From contig USHU01000080.1 in the NCBI GenBank assembly GCA_900554605.1, positions 1 through 5,765 of the forward strand: a stretch of DNA of 5,765 nt, read 5' to 3'. The translations under genes and the position numbers were made by a program. This DNA is from an uncultured Actinomyces sp. (GTDB lineage Bacteria > Actinomycetota > Actinomycetes > Actinomycetales > Actinomycetaceae). Shown one piece after another: positions 1 to 5,325 of this stretch. The stretch's first letter is position 1, and the number at the start of each line of letters is the position of its first letter. Below the pieces are notes generated by a model. It searched no databases. It was given only the letters and a program-made list of their open reading frames with translations, and was not told the DNA's origin.

Positions 1-1977
1 GGCAGAATCGAGGCGGAGAATGTCCGTGAGGAGGTCGCCCCGCAACAGCCGGTGCCCGAGGCGTAGATCCGGCCATGAGCCATCTTGGAGTCCGTAGATT
101 GCAACAGTATCCCAGTGTTTCCCCATTGCTTGTTCTGGGGTCAGCACGTGAACGCCTTCACGGCGAAGTGCTGTTCGTGCGATTGTGTCGATGGGGACGT
201 CCGATTGGAGCAGCTCGGCTGCGAAGTCTGCAGCGTTTCCTTGAGGATTGCGCTGCTGCCAGATGTCTGCGACACGGAAAAGCGCAATCACCGCGTCGAG
301 CACGTCGTCGTAATAGTCGGAATCGGCGTCTTGCGCGAGTGCTCGATCGCTCAAGGCTTGGGCGACATCTGCCGTCTCCCATGCCTTCCACAGGCCTTCT
401 TCTGCACTCAGTCCCGAGCTTTCTTTCCACAGGGACGAGGCCGTAAGTAGTTTGCGTAGTTCTGTTTCGACATGTTGCGGCAAAGAATCGGAATCCGCGA
501 GGATCCGAGAAAGCATCTCTGTTGTTAAATGCTGCGAGAGAGCTCCATCGCGGACAGTTTCACTGTGCGCCCACACGTAGTTCTGAATTGCTGATCTGAC
601 GTGAAGCGTATCGATTGAAATCAGGTCGGAGCGAAGCCACAGGTCGATGAGCTGAGCTGCGCCATCACTGTGCGGAATCAGCGCTGTCAGTAGTGCTGAG
701 GTCATTGAGTTGGCGGCAAAATCGAAGGCTTGTTGTCCTCCGGCGAGAGGAATATAGCTCCGCTTGAGGGCCCTCCGGACCTGTTGAATGAGGGACTGAG
801 AGCGGACAAGAACAAGTTGGTGGGACCAGGGAATATCGTCGTGAAGATGGCGGGATCGCAAGGCGTAGCCGATTGCCGCCCCCATCTGTGCTGAACTTGC
901 ACACGAGTGGATTCGTACCGGAGTTTCTGTTTCTGTTGTTCTTCCGAGGAATGGGGCCAAACGCCGAGAAATTGGACCGGATTGGGTGATATGCGAACTG
1001 ATCTGGAGACTCAGTTCATGCAGTTGCGGAGTTGAATGATAGCTTCCGCCGCAATCGTCAATGTCGACGCCTAGAACTTTGGCGAGGTCGAGGCCGAGGT
1101 TCGCGTAACCGCGCTTATACGAGGTCACAGATACGTCCGGATTGGAAAAAGCGATGATCTGGGTGCCGTATTGGCGTGCGCTTTGAAGCAGCGGGAGAAG
1201 CGAAGGCGTGCAATCCTGCAGATCATCAATGAGGATGCACTGCGGTAGTGGTATTTCGCTGCGGAGCCGCAAAGTTTCAATGTCTTGATCCCAGCGCAAA
1301 AGCAGTCGCGCTGCACTGCGACCAAGAGCAGCACCGTGTGCTTGCATTGTTCCACGGTATTCCACTGCAAGTTCGGGGATCTCTTGCCATTTGCGCAGGA
1401 GGAATGCGACAGTCTCCCATTGCGGGATTGAATGGATGTTTGCAAGTTCTGCAAGGCGGTCGGGGGCAAGCCCTGCCTCGGCAGCAAGATCGATGAGATA
1501 GCGCAGTTCCATTTTAAAAGCGGGCAGCGCTTGAATAGTTTGAGAGAGCTCTTCTGGCCAGTTGAGGGTCGTTGTCTCAAGAAGCTGCGCGATCAGACGA
1601 TCGATGCTTGCACCGGTGAGCAGTTCAACGTCCCCCAGAGGTTCGTCACGCGTATTGCGCCATTGAGAAACGATCGAATACGCCCAAGCTGTGGGCGTGC
1701 GTACAGGGCGAACAGCATCGGGAGCCATACTTTGGACAGCTGGCATCAGTGCGTCGGCCCGCGAACGGTCAGGAGTGAGTACAAGGAAGCTGCGCCCGCG
1801 TCGAACGAGCTCTGCGACTGCACTGAGCAGGAGTGTGGTCTTTCCGCTTCCAGGGGCACCGCGAAGTACAGCATCCGAGTTCATCATGCGTTGAAGAAGT
1901 ACACGCTGACGATCATCGAGGTGAGGAAGGCCCGCAAATCCCGAGCCAATCTCTATCCGTACCTGTTTGTTACCCAT
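1..1977 (-). CDS. AdnA-like UvrD/Rep-family ATP-dependent helicase, N-terminal part (3' end beyond left edge)
   Basis: The frame is open from ATG 1977 to the left edge, giving 659 residues and no stop. Visible elements are a Q-motif-like LDDRQ (20-24), Walker A GAPGSGKTT (40-48), motif II ILIDDLQD (248-255), a motif III-like NPDVSV (279-284), SYHSTPQL (312-319) where superfamily 1 helicases usually have YRS, and a motif V-like region VHVLTPEQAMGKHWD (609-623) followed by a GLQDGSWPDLR stretch. That last region is typical of actinobacterial AdnA, the partner of AdnB in the double-strand-break-resecting helicase-nuclease. Several motifs are non-canonical: DD for DE, H for R, and AMGKHW for AKGLEW. 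This fits what is known of AdnA as the weaker motor, so the symbol is likely but not certain. The C-terminal nuclease domain would lie outside the window. No Shine-Dalgarno precedes the start, and translation may be leaderless. ATG 1977 is preferred because later starts would remove the Q-motif region. Confidence 0.85.
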   Translation of the reverse strand, partial: MGNKQVRIEIGSGFAGLPHLDDRQRVLLQRMMNSDAVLRGAPGSGKTTLLLSAVAELVRRGRSFLVLTPDRSRADALMPAVQSMAPDAVRPVRTPTAWAYSIVSQWRNTRDEPLGDVELLTGASIDRLIAQLLETTTLNWPEELSQTIQALPAFKMELRYLIDLAAEAGLAPDRLAELANIHSIPQWETVAFLLRKWQEIPELAVEYRGTMQAHGAALGRSAARLLLRWDQDIETLRLRSEIPLPQCILIDDLQDCTPSLLPLLQSARQYGTQIIAFSNPDVSVTSYKRGYANLGLDLAKVLGVDIDDCGGSYHSTPQLHELSLQISSHITQSGPISRRLAPFLGRTTETETPVRIHSCASSAQMGAAIGYALRSRHLHDDIPWSHQLVLVRSQSLIQQVRRALKRSYIPLAGGQQAFDFAANSMTSALLTALIPHSDGAAQLIDLWLRSDLISIDTLHVRSAIQNYVWAHSETVRDGALSQHLTTEMLSRILADSDSLPQHVETELRKLLTASSLWKESSGLSAEEGLWKAWETADVAQALSDRALAQDADSDYYDDVLDAVIALFRVADIWQQRNPQGNAADFAAELLQSDVPIDTIARTALRREGVHVLTPEQAMGKHWDTVAIYGLQDGSWPDLRLGHRLLRGDLLTDILRLDSA

Positions 1978-1983
1978 ATAGTG

Positions 1984-2016
1984 ATTCTGACAGAGGCCAT
2001 GTGCATTTGGAGTCAA
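1984..2016 (-). promoter_or_regulatory. Candidate leaderless promoter of the AdnA-like gene
   Basis: On the minus strand a -10-like hexamer CAGAAT (1989-1984, 4/6 to TATAAT) lies exactly 6 nt before ATG 1977, so transcription would begin at or next to the start codon. A TTGACT (2016-2011) is a good -35 match but sits 21 nt away, longer than ideal. No ribosome-binding site is visible between the hexamer and the start. The strong terminator just upstream means the gene needs its own promoter. The assignment is by inspection only. Confidence 0.35.
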
Positions 2017-2031
2017 CTTTTGGCTTCGAAG

Positions 2032-2079
2032 CGAAATTGAGAAAAGTGTGCCCCCGAAGCTGCTGCTTCGGGGGCACAC
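2032..2079 (-). terminator. Rho-independent terminator of the PASTA-Ltp gene
   Basis: There is a perfect 15-bp inverted repeat, GTGTGCCCCCGAAGC (2046-2060) against 2065-2079, with a 4-nt loop. Read on the minus strand it is followed at once by TTTTCTCAATTT, a U-rich tail. It starts 22 nt past the stop of the gene ending at 2101. The + strand side lacks a T-run, so it acts in the minus direction and insulates the AdnA-like gene. One arm is repeated alone at 3158-3171. Confidence 0.9.
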
Positions 2080-2100
2080 GCAATTACTCTCTACGGCATT

Positions 2101-2916
2101 TCAATCGCCAAGATGCGATACTGCGTAGTCAGCTTCCTCAGCAGTGAACTGTTCGCCGTATTCGCTCGTCAGTTGATTTCGAATTGCTTCATCCGACATA
2201 TTCATGAGCCGCTCGTACTCCTTGGCCTTCGCCAAAGCATTCGCATTCCAGTCAGCTTGGACGTTATCAATTGCGTATTGAGCAGCGTCCGGAGAGAAAT
2301 TCTCCGCTTGGCTGACGAGTTGGTCATAAATACCACGCTTTGACATGTGAAGTTGCGTCGCATAGGTTTCTGCAGTCTTCAAAGCTTTACGATGCTCGCG
2401 CGGGACATCCTTGTCACTGGAGGCATTTGAAGCGGCTGCTTCTGGAGTAGAGGCCTGCTGAGCAGCAGCAGGTGTTTCAGTGTCATGATGCACAAAGAGG
2501 GTGATCGTCGCGTCAGCAGGCAGCTTTGTTCCCGCCGCGGGGGTCTGGGATGTCACTGTCCAGTTGCTCACCTTAATGACGGCTTTCTTTCCGGCTTCAT
2601 CCTTAAATGAAATTCTTGTGACACCAAGACCTTGAAGAGAAGCTTCCGCTTGGTCTCCCCGCATTCCAACAAGGTCTGGCAGCTCAATGGAATCAGCCGA
2701 AGGTGACGCCGAAGACGAAGATGTTGCAGACGCCGTCGTGGACTGGCTTGCATTGGGCTGCGAAAGGCCACCGATTACCGCAAGACCAAGAAACACAGCG
2801 AGCGCGATGAACCACCATTTCTTATAGAACGGTTTGACAGTAGGCAATTCCGGCGGCATCTCAGGAGTAAAAGCCCCATCAACGGGCATTCCCTGCGAAG
2901 AAGGAGGAAGCGACAT
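2101..2916 (-). CDS. Membrane-anchored protein with PASTA-like domain and two Ltp (PF07553-type) repeats
   Basis: This 271-residue protein has a proline-rich cytoplasmic N-terminus (1-32) and one membrane segment (about 33-51, WWFIALAVFLGLAVIGG). A Ser/Thr/Ala linker (53-76) follows, then a PASTA-like domain (78-144, with ELPDLVGM at the front and VTSQTPAAGTKLP near the end). After an Ala-rich linker (145-172) come two tandem Ltp repeats (about 177-222 and 227-270). Each repeat carries the family pattern: Ala-x-x-x-Ala, an M-S motif, QL, then F(S/T)xx(E/D)A(x)YA. There is no lipobox cysteine, so it is a type II membrane protein and not a lipoprotein. PASTA domains commonly bind peptidoglycan fragments. 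Ltp repeats are known from a phage superinfection-exclusion lipoprotein (phage TP-J34) and from many Gram-positive surface proteins. The actual function here is unknown. The start ATG 2916 has a good ribosome-binding site (AAAGGTGAG) that is shared with the neighbouring gene at 3993. A strong terminator follows. Confidence 0.88.
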   Translation of the reverse strand: MSLPPSSQGMPVDGAFTPEMPPELPTVKPFYKKWWFIALAVFLGLAVIGGLSQPNASQSTTASATSSSSASPSADSIELPDLVGMRGDQAEASLQGLGVTRISFKDEAGKKAVIKVSNWTVTSQTPAAGTKLPADATITLFVHHDTETPAAAQQASTPEAAASNASSDKDVPREHRKALKTAETYATQLHMSKRGIYDQLVSQAENFSPDAAQYAIDNVQADWNANALAKAKEYERLMNMSDEAIRNQLTSEYGEQFTAEEADYAVSHLGD

Positions 2917-3006
2917 CGCTCACCTTTCGAGTAGATTCAACTTTGAATTTTCCTGACAAAACACAAGATAACACATCAAAGCGGCCTGATAACAGCTTTT
3001 TCTCGC

Positions 3007-3035
3007 ATTATTTTCAGCACAACACCACAATTCAA
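3007..3035 (-). promoter_or_regulatory. Candidate promoter of the PASTA-Ltp gene
   Basis: On the minus strand TTGAAT (3035-3030) and AATAAT (3012-3007) are separated by exactly 17 nt. This would start transcription near 3000 and leave a leader of about 84 nt before ATG 2916. The equivalent place in copy 2 holds TTAGTA-17-AATAGT, so the spacing is conserved although the hexamers have drifted. Prediction by eye. Confidence 0.4.
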
Positions 3036-3068
3036 CCACTTGGACAGTAAACTGCGGCAACGCGCAAC

Positions 3069-3147
3069 TGCCCCCACAATTACGCTCTTGCAGAAATAGC
3101 AGGCCCGCTCCCCCGGCTGCACGTACTATGAGGACACAGAAGACCAT
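3069..3147. promoter_or_regulatory. 79-nt highly conserved regulatory block, copy 1
   Basis: This block is identical to 4147-4225 except at 3107, 3115 and 3116 (76/79). It begins with TGCCCCCACAATTACGCTC and ends with TACTATGAGGACACAGAAG plus ACCAT. In copy 2 the same block lies immediately before DUF3107, where TACTAT could serve as a -10. In copy 1 it faces the 3' end of the gene at 3208-3993 instead. An ATG-initiated frame runs through it on the minus strand, but the equivalent frame in copy 2 soon stops, so coding is unlikely. The role is not recognised: promoter, operator and small RNA are all possible. Confidence 0.65.
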
Positions 3148-3157
3148 CGAAACGGAG

Positions 3158-3171
3158 GCTTCGGGGGCACA
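3158..3171. repeat. Orphan terminator arm marking a duplication junction
   Basis: GCTTCGGGGGCACA here is identical to 2065-2078, one arm of the terminator hairpin, but its partner arm is missing. It lies between the 79-nt block of copy 1 and the end of the gene at 3208. This is where the left end of a second tandem unit would fall if the breakpoint was in the terminator loop. No intact hairpin with a T-run was found between 3148 and 3207. Confidence 0.6.
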
Positions 3172-3207
3172 TTCTGGCAGTCCTACTCAAGGTGGGGGCT
3201 TAACCCT

Positions 3208-3993
3208 TTACTGAAGTGAATATTCCTTTTTGAATGCCTTTGTTGAAGAGATAGTGCTGTCAATCATCAGCGTAACTGGAGCAGCTGCATCGCGAAGAAC
3301 ATACCCTTCCACAAGGGTCATGCTTTTACCAGCTGGGACCTCTTGCAAGTCCGCGAAAGGCTCGTATCCTTCAGGCATTAGATCATCTGAATAAATTGCA
3401 CTATCGAGCGCAGCCTTGTTTTGGGATACCTCAACATAGTATGCAAAAGGATTCAAACTACTTGTGTCATTATTTGTGATCTTTAATGTCACAGCGACCG
3501 TTGGCTGACCTTCCCGATCATCTACCGACTCCTCGACCTTCTTCACCTCAATCGTGACTTTACCGTTCTCCAGCTGAACAACATCCGAGGTCGCCGCACC
3601 TTTGGAAGCTTGAGGCGATACAGAAGCTGCCCCGAAGGCCTCACCAGTAACCTTCGAATACATAGCTTGGCCTCCCAAAACAGCAGCAATAGTGAGAGTC
3701 GAAATCACCAGTGAGGTGATTGCTATACCGGAGCCACGGTGAGTCGTATCCGGGCGTGTCTGAACGACAGCGAGAATCGCCACGACTGTAGCGATAAGGG
3801 CCAGAATTAAAATTAGATTGTGAAGAATCGGAACCCAGGACAGGAGAAGAGAAATAATTCCCAACACGAGTGCGGTGATAGCAAGGGGAGATAAGGGTTT
3901 AACTACAGTTGCTACTCCAAATTGTCCTTGAGGAGGAACAGTCGAATAAACCCCCTCAACGGGCATTTCCTGAGGATAAGGAGGAAAAGACAT
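3208..3993 (-). CDS. DUF4190 membrane protein with extracellular DUF5067-like domain
   Basis: This 261-residue protein has a proline-rich N-terminus (1-34). The first 16 residues resemble those of the gene at 2101-2916 (MSFPPYPQEMPVEGVY against MSLPPSSQGMPVDGAF). It has three hydrophobic helices (about 37-52, 56-77, 88-107), with a short charged loop containing HRGSGIA between helices 2 and 3. This arrangement fits DUF4190. A linker (115-137) leads to a beta-rich C-terminal domain (about 138-258) with VTIEVKKVEE, PTVAVTLKITNN and EVPAGKSMTLVEGYVLRD, which fits the DUF5067 / DUF4352-like lipoprotein fold. The function of either domain is not established; placement of the C-terminal domain outside the cell is inferred from the three helices. 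ATG 3993 has the ribosome-binding site AAAGGTGAA. No complete terminator follows, so transcription may run on into the upstream region of the 2101-2916 gene. Confidence 0.88.
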   Translation of the reverse strand: MSFPPYPQEMPVEGVYSTVPPQGQFGVATVVKPLSPLAITALVLGIISLLLSWVPILHNLILILALIATVVAILAVVQTRPDTTHRGSGIAITSLVISTLTIAAVLGGQAMYSKVTGEAFGAASVSPQASKGAATSDVVQLENGKVTIEVKKVEESVDDREGQPTVAVTLKITNNDTSSLNPFAYYVEVSQNKAALDSAIYSDDLMPEGYEPFADLQEVPAGKSMTLVEGYVLRDAAAPVTLMIDSTISSTKAFKKEYSLQ

Positions 3994-4083
3994 CGTTCAC
4001 CTTTCGAGTAGATTCAACTTTAAGCTTTACCGCCAGAACACAAAACAACTCGTCAACACAACCCGATAGCTGCCGCTTCTCGC

Positions 4084-4112
4084 ACTATTTTCAACACAAC
4101 CCTACATACTAA
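4084..4112 (-). promoter_or_regulatory. Candidate promoter of the DUF4190 gene
   Basis: TTAGTA (4112-4107) and AATAGT (4089-4084) on the minus strand are 17 nt apart. They align position for position with the better candidate in copy 1. The hexamers are weak matches, and support comes mainly from the conserved spacing. The predicted leader is about 84 nt. Confidence 0.3.
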
Positions 4113-4146
4113 CCACCTAGACACTAAAGCGCGACGACGCTTCGAT

Positions 4147-4225
4147 TGCCCCCACAATTACGCTCTTGCAGAAATAGCAGGCCCACTCCCCCACCTGCAC
4201 GTACTATGAGGACACAGAAGACCAT
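4147..4225. promoter_or_regulatory. 79-nt highly conserved regulatory block, copy 2, with a candidate -10 for DUF3107
   Basis: The block matches 3069-3147 at 76 of 79 positions. On the plus strand TACTAT (4202-4207) fits a -10 hexamer and would start transcription near 4214, about 38 nt before GTG 4252. No good -35 is seen at 16-19 nt upstream. The other end of the block lies about 35 nt upstream of the candidate -35 of the DUF4190 gene, so it could serve both divergent genes. Confidence 0.5.
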
Positions 4226-4251
4226 TCGATCCATGACATCTGGGAGTCGCA

Positions 4252-4476
4252 GTGAACATTACGATCGGTATCAAGGCAAGCCCGCGCGAGCTCGACCTGG
4301 AGGTAAACCTCAGTGAAGACGAGCTCTTCGCTCAAGTAAGTGAAGCCCTCCGCGCTCAAACGCCGTTGCTCCTGACCGATGCCAAGGGAGAGAAAACCCT
4401 CATCCCCGCGCAGGCGATTTCCTTCGTGCGCGTCACGGCGCAACAAAGCCACCGCGTCGGCTTCGCCATCCACTGA
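4252..4476 (+). CDS. DUF3107 family small protein
   Basis: This is a complete 74-residue protein, a usual length for the family. It shows the family layout: an N-terminal strand (NITIGIKASPRELDLEV), an acidic helix (LSEDELFAQVSEAL), then TPLLLTDAKGEKTLIPAQAISFVRV and a C-terminal RVGFAIH. It belongs to the actinobacterial DUF3107 family (Rv3208A/TB9.4 in M. tuberculosis), of unknown function. The GTG start at 4252 is chosen because GGGAG (4242-4246) sits 5 nt before it and the sequence begins with the conserved first strand. A nearby ATG at 4233 is in another frame. It is transcribed away from the two membrane genes and converges with the ferritin-like gene. Confidence 0.92.
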   Translation: MNITIGIKASPRELDLEVNLSEDELFAQVSEALRAQTPLLLTDAKGEKTLIPAQAISFVRVTAQQSHRVGFAIH

Positions 4477-4480
4477 GAAG

Positions 4481-4497
4481 CCGCGCGCACAGCGCGG
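4481..4497. terminator. Weak hairpin between convergent genes
   Basis: CCGCGC (4481-4486) pairs with GCGCGG (4492-4497) around a 5-nt loop, 4 nt past the DUF3107 stop and 23 nt past the stop of the opposing gene. Neither side has a clear T-run. It may act as a modest bidirectional terminator, and it is the only stem seen in this 44-nt gap. Confidence 0.35.
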
Positions 4498-4520
4498 ATC
4501 ATTCACAAGTACCTGTTGCC

Positions 4521-5144
4521 CTAGCCGCGCAGGTGGATTTCCTTCATTCGCTCAGCGTGTTCACTACTGAGCACCTCAGCAATGGTGTCTGCGTCTTCGG
4601 GCGAGAGCGATAGATCCGGGTGCATAAACATCGTCGAACGCACCAAACCCAAGACTTCTCCGGCAACTCGGCGCGCCCACAAGGACAGCCGTGCCGCAAG
4701 CTGCTCGTCGGCCTCGAGAATGGGGGCAAGATTCTCGCGCACCCACTCCCCCTGCTCAAGATCCCAATTCGCTCCGGGGAAAAGATTCTTTCGCGAAGCG
4801 ATCTCGCGCAGGAAACCGCCAAGGACACCCAAAGTCACATAGGTTTTAATGGAGCGCTCGTACCACGTGGTCGGACGCGTGCGGGCATCGAGGTCGTCAT
4901 AGAGTCCGTCGTAGGCTCGGGCATACGCAGACAAATCCATGCCACGATGAGTACACCACGTCTCAACCTGAGTAAAAGTCTCGAAAACACGCGTCGCCAT
5001 ACGCGCATGCTCAACCTTCGCTTCGAAGGTCGGAGCCTGGTCACTATCCTTTGCCAGGCGAGTCATTGCAGCCAAAATCGAATACGCGACCAGACCGACG
5101 ACTTCCGCGTCGCTGTCCGCCACAGGTTCATAGGAGCGTTCCAT
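4521..5144 (-). CDS. Ferritin-like (MiaE_2-type) protein, probably lacking several metal ligands
   Basis: This 207-residue, mostly helical protein aligns by eye with the actinobacterial ferritin-like family of Rv3210c. Landmarks are GLVAYSILAAMTRLAKDS (17-34), HARMATRVFETF (46-57), ARTRPTTWYERSIKTYV (87-103), GGFLREIA (109-116), LEADEQLAARLSLWARRVAGEVL (143-165) and a C-terminal LSSEHAERMKEI. From memory, family members have YGEL, an ExxH in helix 2 and a TGH motif as likely iron ligands. Here these read YSIL, VFET, and no TGH, so a diiron site is probably not formed. Function is unknown, and hydroxylase activity should not be assumed. ATG 5144 has no Shine-Dalgarno. A TANNNT hexamer 6 nt upstream suggests a leaderless mRNA. 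It is convergent with DUF3107 and divergent from the DEAD-box gene, the usual neighbourhood of this family. Confidence 0.82.
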   Translation of the reverse strand: MERSYEPVADSDAEVVGLVAYSILAAMTRLAKDSDQAPTFEAKVEHARMATRVFETFTQVETWCTHRGMDLSAYARAYDGLYDDLDARTRPTTWYERSIKTYVTLGVLGGFLREIASRKNLFPGANWDLEQGEWVRENLAPILEADEQLAARLSLWARRVAGEVLGLVRSTMFMHPDLSLSPEDADTIAEVLSSEHAERMKEIHLRG

Positions 5145-5150
5145 GGCATA

Positions 5151-5156
5151 ACACTA
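5151..5156 (-). promoter_or_regulatory. Candidate leaderless -10 of the ferritin-like gene
   Basis: TAGTGT (5156-5151, minus strand) matches TANNNT and lies exactly 6 nt before ATG 5144, which would place the transcript start on the A of the start codon. No ribosome-binding site is present in the intervening or preceding bases, and no clear -35 was found. Confidence 0.4.
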
Positions 5157-5206
5157 CATCACACAAAGGTGACGGGTTCCTCTTCGGACAAACCTTGTCA
5201 ACCTCG

Positions 5207-5212
5207 TACAAT
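5207..5212 (+). promoter_or_regulatory. Candidate -10 of the DEAD-box helicase gene
   Basis: TACAAT matches TATAAT at 5 of 6 positions. A transcript would start near 5219 and carry a leader of about 107 nt before GTG 5326. The -35 is poor (TTCGGA at 5183-5188, spacer 18). The leader ends with a short GGGG-TTTT-CCCC stem (5300-5311) directly against the ribosome-binding site AGGACAGG (5312-5319). Confidence 0.4.
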
Positions 5213-5325
5213 GAAGAAGACAGTGCTGACCGATTGCACGCGAGAAAAGTTCCCGGGCGTGAGCCCACAAGAAGACCGCGATCGGCTGCAATTCTCAACG
5301 GGGTTTTCCCCAGGACAGGTTGATT

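Larger units (their letters stand above)
2869..3147 (-). repeat. Duplicated upstream/leader cassette, copy 1
   Basis: This region matches 3946-4225 in the same orientation. It covers the first 16 codons of the gene starting at 2916 (39/48 bases identical), the ribosome-binding site with an identical 24-nt stretch (2921-2944), a diverged middle (2945-3068, about 83 of 124 identical by ungapped hand count) and a nearly identical block (3069-3147). Downstream of codon 16 the two genes are unrelated. The 2917-3207 interval has no convincing gene. Its middle is AT-rich: 22 of 60 bases at 2941-3000 are G or C. Confidence 0.9.
3946..4225 (-). repeat. Duplicated upstream/leader cassette, copy 2
   Basis: This is the partner of 2869-3147. 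It holds the first 16 codons of the DUF4190 gene, the identical 24-nt stretch around the ribosome-binding site (3998-4021), the diverged middle (4022-4146) and the conserved block (4147-4225). The offset to copy 1 is 1077 nt at the start codon and 1078 nt at the far block, so only one net indel separates them. It occupies most of the divergent gap between the DUF4190 gene and DUF3107. It is probably the parental location, because the block abuts a conserved gene here. Confidence 0.9.

Noticed and set aside
1432..2040. 202-codon plus-strand frame
   Set aside because: It is antisense to the AdnA-like helicase, whose Walker A and motif II coding is unambiguous; its translation shows no recognisable domain.
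2046..2079. Mobile-element terminal inverted repeat
   Set aside because: The perfect inverted repeat has a 4-nt loop and a U-rich tail on the minus strand right after a stop codon, which is a terminator. No transposase or second end is present.
2920..3147. 75-codon minus-strand frame across the copy 1 intergenic region, ending just before ATG 2916
   Set aside because: It has no clear ribosome-binding site, and the homologous frame in copy 2 meets a stop after about 34 codons. The three differences in the conserved block include amino-acid changes, so the conservation is not of a coding type.
3070..3199. Long-range pairing of GCCCCCAC (3070-3077) with GTGGGGGC (3192-3199)
   Set aside because: Eight complementary bases over a gap of more than 110 nt can arise by chance in C/G-run sequence. 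The partner is not present at the matching place in copy 2.
2869..4225. CRISPR array or retron-like non-coding RNA as an explanation for the repeats
   Set aside because: There are only two long copies separated by a gene, with no short regular repeats or spacers and no reverse transcriptase or Cas gene.
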